NCBI GenBank assembly: GCA_002455915.1
Contig: DKLU01000322.1
Location: forward strand, 1 to 8,973
DNA from: Chryseobacterium sp. UBA6632
Lineage (GTDB): Bacteria > Bacteroidota > Bacteroidia > Flavobacteriales > Weeksellaceae
Reading direction: 5' to 3'
Length of the DNA: 8,973 nt
The notes below the pieces were generated by a model. It searched no databases and had not been told where the DNA came from. It was given only the letters and a program-made list of their open reading frames with translations. How positions within the stretch are numbered: position 1 is the stretch's first letter; each line of letters begins with the position of its first letter. The position numbers and the translations under genes were made by a program. This document shows, in pieces, positions 1 through 6,157 of this stretch.

Positions 1-145
1 ATAATTTCCGCAGAAAAACGATATTTTTTTTATTTTTATTTTAATAAAAGTTGAAACATCAAATTGTTATTGATTTCATCAATTTTCACATCTATTATTA
101 GAAATAATTAAAAATATTATCGCTTAAAGTATACAGACTTTTATT

Positions 146-153
146 TAATTTTG
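146..153 (+). promoter_or_regulatory. Putative -7 promoter element (TAATTTTG) before the DUF2461 gene
   Basis: The octamer fits the Bacteroidota sigma-factor -7 consensus TAnnTTTG exactly and lies 17 nt before the ATG at 171, which would give a leader of only about 10 nt. No TTTG-type -33 element is seen about 20 nt upstream. In such AT-rich DNA a chance match is possible, so this is a weak call. The rest of positions 1-170 is AT-rich and holds only short AT hairpins (for example 69-83), with no gene. Confidence 0.35.
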
Positions 154-170
154 ATGTTAAATAAAAAAAT

Positions 171-836
171 ATGTCCGCTACCCTATCACCAAAAACTTTT
201 GATTTCCTAAAGAAACTTACCAAAAATAATAACAGAGAATGGTTCAACGAAAATAAAAACCTTTATCTGGAATCTCAGCAAAATGTAATCTCTTTTCTGG
301 AAGATTTAATTAATGAAATGGCCGATTTCGATGAAGATTTAAGAAAAATAGATGCCAAGAAATCTTTGTTCAGAATTTATCGTGACACAAGATTCTCTAA
401 AGATAAAATTCCTTACAAAACCAATTTCGGAGCTTCTTTGGGAATGGGAAAAGGAAGCCAGAAAGGCGGATATTACCTTCATTTAGAACCTGGAAAATCA
501 TTTATCGCAGGAGGAATTTACATGCCGGAATCTTCTGTATTAAAAGAATTGAGAAAAGAAATTTCTTTATACGGAGACGATTTTATTGAAATTTTAAACA
601 ATAAAGAGTTCAAAAAACATTTTCCAGAATTAGATCAGGCAGATAAGTTGAAAAAAGTTCCTCAGGGATTTGAAAAAGAAGATACAATGGCAGAATATTT
701 AAAACTGAAAAACTTTATTGTTGTTTACAATCTGAAAGATGAAGAAGTTTTAAATGAAAGTTCAATTAAAAATTTAACTAAACTCTTTAAATTAATGAAA
801 CCATTTAATGATTTTCTTAACACTCCATTCTTATAA
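171..836 (+). CDS. DUF2461 family protein (TIGR02453-like)
   Basis: A 221-residue protein that fills the usual length of the DUF2461/TIGR02453 family. The family is common in Bacteroidota and other bacteria and has no established biochemical role. Landmarks seen here are NNREWF near residues 20-25, an FRIYRDTRFS block at 67-76 followed by KDKIPYKTN (77-85), the GGYYLHLEPG segment (99-108) and GGIYMPE (114-120). There is no signal peptide or membrane segment, so it is probably cytosolic. The ATG at 171 is preceded by an A-rich stretch, as is usual for initiation in this phylum, and by a -7-like element at 146-153. It stands alone, 143 nt before the FkbM gene, and nothing ties it functionally to the glycan genes. 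The family call is firm; the function is unknown. Confidence 0.9.
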   Translation: MSATLSPKTFDFLKKLTKNNNREWFNENKNLYLESQQNVISFLEDLINEMADFDEDLRKIDAKKSLFRIYRDTRFSKDKIPYKTNFGASLGMGKGSQKGGYYLHLEPGKSFIAGGIYMPESSVLKELRKEISLYGDDFIEILNNKEFKKHFPELDQADKLKKVPQGFEKEDTMAEYLKLKNFIVVYNLKDEEVLNESSIKNLTKLFKLMKPFNDFLNTPFL

Positions 837-949
837 CAACTATTAATACGGTAAAAATCAATTTATAAAATTTCAGACACTAAAGTTTTATAACTGAAAA
901 TCAATTCATTACATTTCACCTCTTTTAACATTAGTTTAACATTTTTGAT

Positions 950-957
950 TATCTTTG
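950..957 (+). promoter_or_regulatory. Putative -7 promoter element (TATCTTTG) for the FkbM-flippase unit
   Basis: TATCTTTG is an exact match to TAnnTTTG and sits 22 nt before the ATG at 980, predicting a leader of about 15 nt. The expected -33 position (around 924-930) holds only a T-rich run, without a clean TTTG. The site lies in the 143-nt gap after the DUF2461 gene, where a promoter for the next two genes is expected. Confidence 0.5.
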
Positions 958-979
958 CTGATCGTTAAAAAATCCAGGG

Positions 980-1768
980 ATGTCTTTATACCAAAAAATT
1001 GCAGAAAAGCTACAGTACATCAGTCCTAGTTTTTACAAAAAAAGATATTTTAAAAACTTAAATAATCTTACAAAGGACAATTTTTCTAAACGTAATGTAG
1101 AACCTGAATTGGTATGGATAAAGGAATTTCTGCCAAAAAATGCAGTAATTTTTGACATCGGTGCAAACGTGGGAACATTTTTGTATCAGCTGGAAAATAA
1201 ATTGGTCAGTGACAATATTTACGCTTTTGAGCCTAATAAAAAGCTGTACCGAAGATTAAAAAGGCTTTTTCCGACGATGAGGGTTTTGCCTTTGGCACTT
1301 TCTGACGAAAATACGACTGCTGAGTTTAAAGTTCCCGTCATCAACGGGAAAATGATCGCTTCAAGAGGTACGCTAAACACCGCCTACAAGGAAAAAGGCG
1401 AAGAAAAAAGCTACACCGAAAAGGTAAAAGTGATAAAATTGGATGAATGGGCAGCGATTGAGCATTTCACAAGACTGGATTTCATCAAAATAGATGTTGA
1501 AGGCAACGAAATGAAAACATTGAACGGCGCAAAAAAGATCATTCAACAATTTCTACCGACCTTAATGGTAGAAATGGAACAAAGACACCATGAAACTCCG
1601 ATCTGGAATGAGATTTCCGAAGTAGAATCCTGGGGATATGATGCAAAATATCTCAACAGGCACACTTTTGGGCTTGAAAAGCTAACAGAAGAAATTCTTA
1701 TAAAAAACACAAACGACGAAAAAAATAAAACCGAGTACATAAACAACATTATTTTTATACCTAAATAA
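980..1768 (+). CDS. FkbM family SAM-dependent methyltransferase
   Basis: A 262-residue class I methyltransferase of the FkbM family (Methyltransf_21 type), which commonly O-methylates sugars or other small acceptors and is frequent in surface-polysaccharide loci. SAM-binding motif I is seen as IFDIGANVGTF (57-67), the acidic ribose-binding position as YAFEPN (81-86), then LALSDE (105-110), the family hallmark LDFIKIDVEGNE (166-177) and a later LMVEME strand (195-200). No signal peptide or membrane helix is visible, so it should act in the cytoplasm on a lipid-linked glycan or sugar precursor. The ATG at 980 follows a -7-like element. The stop is 16 nt before the flippase start, so the two are probably co-transcribed. 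The family is confident; the acceptor cannot be read from sequence. Confidence 0.92.
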   Translation: MSLYQKIAEKLQYISPSFYKKRYFKNLNNLTKDNFSKRNVEPELVWIKEFLPKNAVIFDIGANVGTFLYQLENKLVSDNIYAFEPNKKLYRRLKRLFPTMRVLPLALSDENTTAEFKVPVINGKMIASRGTLNTAYKEKGEEKSYTEKVKVIKLDEWAAIEHFTRLDFIKIDVEGNEMKTLNGAKKIIQQFLPTLMVEMEQRHHETPIWNEISEVESWGYDAKYLNRHTFGLEKLTEEILIKNTNDEKNKTEYINNIIFIPK

Positions 1769-1784
1769 CAATTAAAACTAAAAT

Positions 1785-3263
1785 ATGAGCGTAGTTGCAA
1801 GACAAGGATTCAAATATTCCATCATCGGTTATATTGGTTTTTTGTTAGGTACCATTTCGGCGATTTTTATTTTCCCGAATGACTTTGAATTTTACGGAAA
1901 ACTACGTTATATTTTGCCTACCGCAGAAATGTTGGTTCCATTTGTGGTGTTAGGTGTTTCTTATTCTAATGTGAAATTTTTTCATAAAGTAGATCAGGAT
2001 GGTAAAAAGCAGAATATGCTTTCCCTTTCTTTAATGGCTATTTTAATTAATTTTGTTGTTTTTACATTGGTATTTTTCGTTCTTCCTTTTTTCTTTCCAA
2101 AATTTAAAAATCTGGAAGCCTGGAAAATCAAAGAACTAATTTTACCTTTAATTTTAATTTTATCCTTCTGTGCTATTTTCAATAAATACACATCCAACTA
2201 TAAAAGAATCGTTGTTTCTAATATTTTCGATAATCTTTTTCCTAAAATTGCGAATCTTGGAGCATTTTGTTTATTCTTCTATTTTGCGTTGTCTCAACAG
2301 CTGGCATTTGCTTTTTTCTTCGGAATGTTTTCATTAATGCTTTTTGGATACATTTATTATACGAATAAGCTTGAAAAAATTCAGTTAGATTTCAGTACAG
2401 ATTATTTTAAAAAAGATGGTTTCTGGAAAGAATTTTTCAATTATAGTTTCTTTGGGTTTTTAGGAACATTTGGAAATTATTTAGCCATCAATAGCTTTAT
2501 GATTGGTGAATTCTTAGGAATGGAGGAAAACGGAATTTATGCTGTTTTATACGCTTTGATTTCTTTGATCTCAATTCCACAATTAGGATTATTCAATATT
2601 TCAGCACCAATTATTAGTAAAACGCTAGCCGACGGCGATATGGAAGAACTGGATAGATTTCATAAAAAAACGTCTTTAACTTTATATTTTTTAGGAGCAG
2701 TTCTTTTTTCATGCATCATGGTAGGATTTCCCTTCCTGACTCAGTTTATGCCTAAAAACGGAGTCATGCTGAGAGAATACGAACCTGTGGTTTGGATTTG
2801 GGGATCTGCCGTATTGATCGATCTCGCGACAGGATTTAATGGAAACATTATTTCACTTTCAAAATATTACCGATTCAATATCTTGGTCATGCTTTTATTG
2901 GCAGGATTAACTATTGGCCTTAACTACTATTTCATTAAAAATACCGACCTCAAACTGATTGGGATTGCTTTATCTACCGCTATTTCTCTGACAACTTATA
3001 ACGTTATTAAAATCGCTTTCAATTACTTTATGTTTAAAGTTTCACCGTTAACGATTGAGATGATTTTCGTGTCGATTATCTGTACTTTGGCGATCACGGT
3101 GGCGATTGTTCTTCCGACATTCAACAACAATTTTATCAACCTAATTTATAAACCATCGGTTGTTTTAATCCTGATCTATATTGGAAATTACTTCACAAAA
3201 GTATTCCCAATTGAGGATTATTTGAATATGAAATTCATTAAAAGTGTCTTGAAATTTAAGTAG
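1785..3263 (+). CDS. Wzx/MATE-like oligosaccharide flippase
   Basis: A 492-residue, highly hydrophobic inner-membrane protein. Membrane segments recur from about residue 12 to 475 (for example near 12-30, 83-105, 117-135, 150-170, 172-192, 218-238, 250-270, 298-320, 335-352, 367-385, 424-445 and 456-475), consistent with 12-14 helices. Length and pattern match the polysaccharide transporter (Wzx-like) branch of the MOP exporter superfamily, which flips undecaprenyl-linked sugars to the periplasmic face. The N-terminal ARQGFKYSIIGYIGFLLGT is typical of bacteroidal flippases. It follows the FkbM gene by 16 nt and is likely in the same transcript. Its 3' end overlaps the convergent glycosyltransferase by 8 bp. 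Substrate is unknown; the glycosyltransferases across the convergence are plausible partners. Confidence 0.9.
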   Translation: MSVVARQGFKYSIIGYIGFLLGTISAIFIFPNDFEFYGKLRYILPTAEMLVPFVVLGVSYSNVKFFHKVDQDGKKQNMLSLSLMAILINFVVFTLVFFVLPFFFPKFKNLEAWKIKELILPLILILSFCAIFNKYTSNYKRIVVSNIFDNLFPKIANLGAFCLFFYFALSQQLAFAFFFGMFSLMLFGYIYYTNKLEKIQLDFSTDYFKKDGFWKEFFNYSFFGFLGTFGNYLAINSFMIGEFLGMEENGIYAVLYALISLISIPQLGLFNISAPIISKTLADGDMEELDRFHKKTSLTLYFLGAVLFSCIMVGFPFLTQFMPKNGVMLREYEPVVWIWGSAVLIDLATGFNGNIISLSKYYRFNILVMLLLAGLTIGLNYYFIKNTDLKLIGIALSTAISLTTYNVIKIAFNYFMFKVSPLTIEMIFVSIICTLAITVAIVLPTFNNNFINLIYKPSVVLILIYIGNYFTKVFPIEDYLNMKFIKSVLKFK

Positions 3264-4323
3264 AAATCAATTGACTCAAAACATTTTCTAATTTTTGCCG
3301 AACCGTATTTTTATTATAATCCGTTTGAAAATCAAAACGAGTTTGTTTCAAAGTTTGGAATTGCTCCAGAATGTCCTGTTTTTCAGGAATAATAAAATCT
3401 AATTTTGAAGAATAATTCGCAGGAAAAACAGCAGGTTTACCGTATTTAATCGTGTCTCCCAGATTACCCGTCATTTTCGTTTTTCCGTAAATTTCCTTCT
3501 GGCTAAAAAACATTGTCTCCTCTTGAATCGGGCACCATAAAACATCTGCTTTTTGCATCCAACTTTCAAATTCTTCAGGCGAAACACGCTCGGAAAAGTA
3601 TTGAATAGAAATATACTCTACACTTCTTTCCAAATTAATAAGTTCCGTAAGTTCATTTCCGACAGCTTTTCCTAAAAAAATAAATTGAAGTAATTTAATT
3701 TTTGATTCTCCTTCTTTGATATTCTTTTCTAATTCTTTAATCTTATTAAAAACAGAATAATAATCCCTTCTTTTTTGTGAAACCCCTCCGGGAATGACAA
3801 TTGTTAGAACTTTACTTTCCGAGAAAGCATTGTTTTTTGAATAAAAAATAGGTAGAAATCGATATGAATCTGATGACAATTCTTCATCTAAAACTAAGAG
3901 GTTTTTAGCCTTCTCATAAGCTTTGGAAGTATAAAAAAGTCCTTCTTTCCACCATAATTTTAAGCGATAAATAAGATCTTCTTTGAAAATATTTTTAATT
4001 AAATCTAGCTTTGAAATTTTAGTAAAATTAATATTATGAACAATAAAAGTAGTATTATATTTTTCGGCAATAGTCTGAAAAGTATTAAAATAGCGATGAA
4101 CAGTTCCTACAATGATTAAATCATATTTTTTCACTTTTAATTGTTCTAAAATCATAGAACTATCCGACAAAAATACAGATTCATCGTAATCATTAATCTG
4201 ATTTTTTATCTTTTTTGAAAAATAATAATCTACCGAAAACTCTGTTGAATCTTTCATAATTTCTAAGAAACTCTGAGCAATTTCAGCGTGGGTATCAATT
4301 TCTATGTAGGCTATTTTCTTCAA
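3256..4323 (-). CDS. Divergent GT-B-like glycosyltransferase
   Basis: A 355-residue soluble protein with the architecture of a GT-B glycosyltransferase. The N-terminal half has Rossmann-like strands KKIAYIEI (2-9), YDLIIVGTVHRY (67-78) and TTFIVHNINF (91-100). The C-terminal half begins at VLTIVIPGGVSQKRRDY (172-188) and has LLQFIFLGKA (211-220), KADVLWCPI (258-266) and GNLGDTIKYGKPAVFP (286-301). The last segment resembles the nucleotide-sugar loop of GT4-type enzymes, but the canonical EX7E pattern is not visible, with an aspartate (D290) near the first glutamate position. The start is TTG at 4323; an in-frame stop lies 15 nt upstream with no ATG between, and the next Met (residue 23) would remove the first strand. 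No promoter is seen just upstream, so it may be read from the GT2 operon across a 182-nt gap. Fold fairly sure, specificity unknown. Confidence 0.65.
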   Translation of the reverse strand: MKKIAYIEIDTHAEIAQSFLEIMKDSTEFSVDYYFSKKIKNQINDYDESVFLSDSSMILEQLKVKKYDLIIVGTVHRYFNTFQTIAEKYNTTFIVHNINFTKISKLDLIKNIFKEDLIYRLKLWWKEGLFYTSKAYEKAKNLLVLDEELSSDSYRFLPIFYSKNNAFSESKVLTIVIPGGVSQKRRDYYSVFNKIKELEKNIKEGESKIKLLQFIFLGKAVGNELTELINLERSVEYISIQYFSERVSPEEFESWMQKADVLWCPIQEETMFFSQKEIYGKTKMTGNLGDTIKYGKPAVFPANYSSKLDFIIPEKQDILEQFQTLKQTRFDFQTDYNKNTVRQKLENVLSQLIST

Positions 4324-4336
4324 TTCTATTTCTAAA

Positions 4337-4373
4337 CACTAATTACACAAATATTTTCACAAATGGCACGAAT
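4337..4373 (-). repeat. Array of four degenerate heptamers (CACNAAT; ATTNGTG on the minus strand)
   Basis: On the plus strand CACTAAT (4337-4343), CACAAAT (4346-4352), CACAAAT (4358-4364) and CACGAAT (4367-4373) begin 9, 12 and 9 nt apart. Read on the minus strand, these are ATTNGTG units leading into the glycosyltransferase start at 4323. A single unit recurs at 4488-4494. From memory, flavobacterial genomes carry dispersed ATTCGTG-rich intergenic sequences, so this may be one copy of such a family. A binding site or leader element is the alternative. Confidence 0.5.
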
Positions 4374-4424
4374 CATTATATTTTCAGCCATTTATTTTCT
4401 CGCATCTCTCATCGTTGGTTGTTG
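4351..4424. repeat. Imperfect 74-bp direct repeat, copy A
   Basis: Aligns without gaps to 4481-4554 at an offset of 130 nt. By hand count about 56 of 74 positions match, including perfect blocks of 15 nt (4351-4365 with 4481-4495) and 14 nt (4380-4393 with 4510-4523). In the partner copy this stretch is the end of the GT2 coding sequence plus its downstream flank. Copy A lies wholly in the intergenic gap. Confidence 0.75.
4376..4423 (-). pseudogene. Remnant of a GT2-type glycosyltransferase 3' end
   Basis: Read on the minus strand, this 16-codon stretch gives NNQR-stop-EMRENKWLKI-stop. It aligns without gaps to the last 15 residues of the neighbouring GT2 protein, NDQRWKMLKKKWLKM. Eight of the 15 positions are identical, and both terminal stops are TAA at the same place. 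The Trp codon TGG of the intact gene is TGA here. The similarity is at codon level and continues into the downstream flank, so the likeliest reading is the decayed tail of a second, tandem GT2 gene or of a partial duplication. The stretch is short, and no upstream part of such a gene remains between 4424 and 4505. Confidence 0.55.
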
Positions 4425-4428
4425 TAAT

Positions 4429-4482
4429 GATAGGATTACCATCCTATCCTACTCTAAATCGTCCCTTCGGGACTTATAGGAT
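4429..4482. repeat. Palindromic intergenic element with nested and alternative hairpins
   Basis: GATAGGAT (4429-4436) and ATCCTATC (4441-4448) form a perfect 8-bp stem with a 4-nt loop. GTCCC (4461-4465) and GGGAC (4469-4473) form a 5-bp stem with a 3-nt loop. A second ATAGGAT at 4476-4482 can pair with the same ATCCTAT (4441-4447), enclosing the GTCCC hairpin. The two large stems are therefore mutually exclusive. No T-run follows on either strand, which argues against an intrinsic terminator. A REP-like dispersed palindrome is the likelier identity. It sits between the two copies of the 74-bp repeat. Confidence 0.6.
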
Positions 4483-4554
4483 ATTTTCACAAATGAAATA
4501 TACAATTACATTTTCAGCCATTTCTTTTTCAGCATTTTCCAGCGTTGATCGTTG
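4481..4554. repeat. Imperfect 74-bp direct repeat, copy B
   Basis: Partner of 4351-4424. This copy covers the last 15 codons and stop of the GT2 glycosyltransferase plus 25 nt beyond the stop. The 15-nt flank block, perfectly conserved between copies, begins 10 nt after the stop codon in both. Confidence 0.75.
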
Positions 4555-5360
4555 ATTACTTTTCTTTCCTGTTCAGAAATTTTTAGTTCTAATTTTTGAG
4601 AGCGACAATTCTCGTACGATTTTATGATTTGAAAGAAAAAAGAAACTGATTTACTTTTCATTGCCTCTTTTGCGGAAGCAACATACGCTAAGAATCTTCT
4701 TAATCCTAAAAAGTAGAAATATCTTCCGTAATAATCCGAAGCTTTTACCGTGTAATCGGCACCTTTTACTTTAATTAACTTTACATGTAACTCAGGTAAA
4801 ACGACCTCTTTCCAGCCTAAATTTTCAAGCAAAATAGAATCGATATTATCCCAACCTAATGTTTCCCTCAAACCGCCGATCGCTTCAAAACACTCCTTTC
4901 GATACGCCTTCATCGGGCCTCTCACATGATGTTTGTTGGAATTTCCTTCATATACCCATTCGCTATTTTTTTCAATATATAACAATCCGCCAACCAAACC
5001 GAAAGTTGGATTATTCTGAAAAGCATTTTGTACAGACTGAAGATAATTTTCGGAAAGAATAATGTCAGCATCAAACTTACAAATGATGTCAAAATCATTT
5101 ATATTTTGAATTTTTAAGCCATTTTTAAAAGCATTCACCACCTTAGAACCCGGCTGATGCGCTGATTTTTGAAGGTTAATGGTTTCAAAACGAGAATCTC
5201 TGTCGGTGAAACCTTTAATAACCTCCGCCGTTTTGTCTGTAGAACCGTCATTTACCACCATGACTTTAAAATCTTTACAACTTTGATGCTCTAAAGATTC
5301 TAAAGTAAACGGCAGATTTTCCTCCTCATTATGAGCCGGAATTATAATTAAAAATCTCAC
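4506..5360 (-). CDS. GT2 family glycosyltransferase (GT-A fold)
   Basis: A 284-residue inverting-type GT-A glycosyltransferase. The N-terminal IIIPAHNEEENL (5-16), VVNDGSTDKT (35-44) and the metal-binding FDADI with its DxD (D97-A-D99) are the classic GT2 nucleotide-sugar motifs. HVRGPMKAYRKECF (145-158), IGGL (161-164) and LGWDNID (168-174) form the acceptor and catalytic-base region. No transmembrane segment is seen, so it should be cytosolic or peripheral and add a sugar to a carrier-linked glycan. The start is GTG at 5360, and the GTGA overlap with the preceding methyltransferase (ending at 5357) points to translational coupling. The C-terminus is Lys/Trp-rich and is partly duplicated as a decayed copy at 4376-4423. 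The transferred sugar cannot be told from sequence. Confidence 0.92.
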   Translation of the reverse strand: MRFLIIIPAHNEEENLPFTLESLEHQSCKDFKVMVVNDGSTDKTAEVIKGFTDRDSRFETINLQKSAHQPGSKVVNAFKNGLKIQNINDFDIICKFDADIILSENYLQSVQNAFQNNPTFGLVGGLLYIEKNSEWVYEGNSNKHHVRGPMKAYRKECFEAIGGLRETLGWDNIDSILLENLGWKEVVLPELHVKLIKVKGADYTVKASDYYGRYFYFLGLRRFLAYVASAKEAMKSKSVSFFFQIIKSYENCRSQKLELKISEQERKVINDQRWKMLKKKWLKM

Positions 5361-6151
5361 TTTTTAATTTTCAAATTAACTTCAAATAAAAATTCAGGTT
5401 CGTTTAAACTCTGAAATTTTTTCGTTTTAAAATCACCTTTCATGAAAACTGCACACAAAGAATTTTGAACGTGATACAAATTTTTATGAAAATTACTCGG
5501 CATTCCATCTAAGATTCCCTGGAAAACTTCATAACGTATTTTTTCAGGATTAAAAGCATAATCATGCCATACAACGATAGAATTTTCATGAATTAAATTG
5601 CCAAAAACCTTTTCGGTATCATTTTTTACCATTTCGTAAGAATGATCGCCATCGATGAAAATAAGATCGTATTTTTTATCTAAACCTTTAAAATCAAAAG
5701 CCTTTGAATTTCCTTCTAAATGAAGAATACTAGGATTTTTTCTAGAAACAATGCCGTGAAGTTCGGCATATTTTTTATCAATTCCTAAAGCAATGATCTC
5801 TTCTTTTGAAAGATTAAGCGTTGTACAGTCATCAATCACTTTTGCGACATTCCACACACTTTCTCCTCTCCAGGTTCCGATTTCAAAATAACTTTTTTTC
5901 CCTTTTGCCAAGGTTTTTAACAATGCCAAATCTGTCGGCAGAGAAGCTCCATCCAAAAAGCAGATGTCAATAGATTCATCAAAATCTTCGCTCAAATCTA
6001 ATAAACTGATTTGAGGAAGCGTTTCTAAATGCGGATATTTTTTAAGAAATTCTTTTTTTCTGACTTCTTTGTCGTTCAGTACTAAATTCAGCAGACTAGG
6101 TTCTTGTGCTATATTTTGAAGTGCCTGAACTGTTTTTTTGATTTTACTCAC
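5357..6151 (-). CDS. Class I SAM-dependent methyltransferase (Methyltransf_24-like)
   Basis: A 264-residue protein whose core from about residue 85 to 235 is a Rossmann methyltransferase. SAM motif I is YFEIGTWRGES (88-98), ALGIDKK (111-117) follows, and LIFIDGDHSYE (163-173) with IVVWHDY (192-198) is characteristic of the Methyltransf_24 group found in glycan and natural-product loci. The first 80 residues are an unassigned N-terminal extension. The start is GTG at 6151: the nearest ATG (6156-6154) is out of frame and meets a stop after two codons, and the aspA stop lies in frame three codons upstream. It begins only 6 nt after aspA ends and overlaps the GT2 start by 4 nt, so the three genes look like one operon. 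The likely role is methylation of a sugar or glycan intermediate; the acceptor is unknown. Confidence 0.85.
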   Translation of the reverse strand: MSKIKKTVQALQNIAQEPSLLNLVLNDKEVRKKEFLKKYPHLETLPQISLLDLSEDFDESIDICFLDGASLPTDLALLKTLAKGKKSYFEIGTWRGESVWNVAKVIDDCTTLNLSKEEIIALGIDKKYAELHGIVSRKNPSILHLEGNSKAFDFKGLDKKYDLIFIDGDHSYEMVKNDTEKVFGNLIHENSIVVWHDYAFNPEKIRYEVFQGILDGMPSNFHKNLYHVQNSLCAVFMKGDFKTKKFQSLNEPEFLFEVNLKIKK

Positions 6152-6157
6152 AGCATA

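Noticed and set aside
69..83. ATTGAT-TTC-ATCAAT hairpin followed by a short T-run as a terminator
   Set aside because: The stem is short and AT-rich, and no upstream gene is visible in the window to be terminated.
864..892. TATAAAA/TTTTATA inverted repeat after the DUF2461 gene as a terminator
   Set aside because: The stem is 7 bp of A/T only, with a 15-nt loop and no T-run after it. Such repeats are expected by chance in this composition.
1543..1800. Minus-strand open frame opposite the 3' half of the FkbM gene
   Set aside because: It lies antisense to a well-supported methyltransferase, has a low-complexity Phe/Ser-rich translation and shows no motif.
1994..2197. Minus-strand open frame inside the flippase
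   Set aside because: The Lys/Ile-rich translation is what antisense reading of hydrophobic codons gives, and no domain or start signal is seen.
4324..4505. Insertion sequence or composite element bounded by the 74-bp repeats
   Set aside because: There is no transposase, no terminal inverted repeats and no short target duplication. The repeats are only about three-quarters identical and follow the GT2 coding frame.
4859..5062. Plus-strand open frame inside the GT2 gene
   Set aside because: It overlaps the conserved GT2 coding region in antisense and has no recognisable features.
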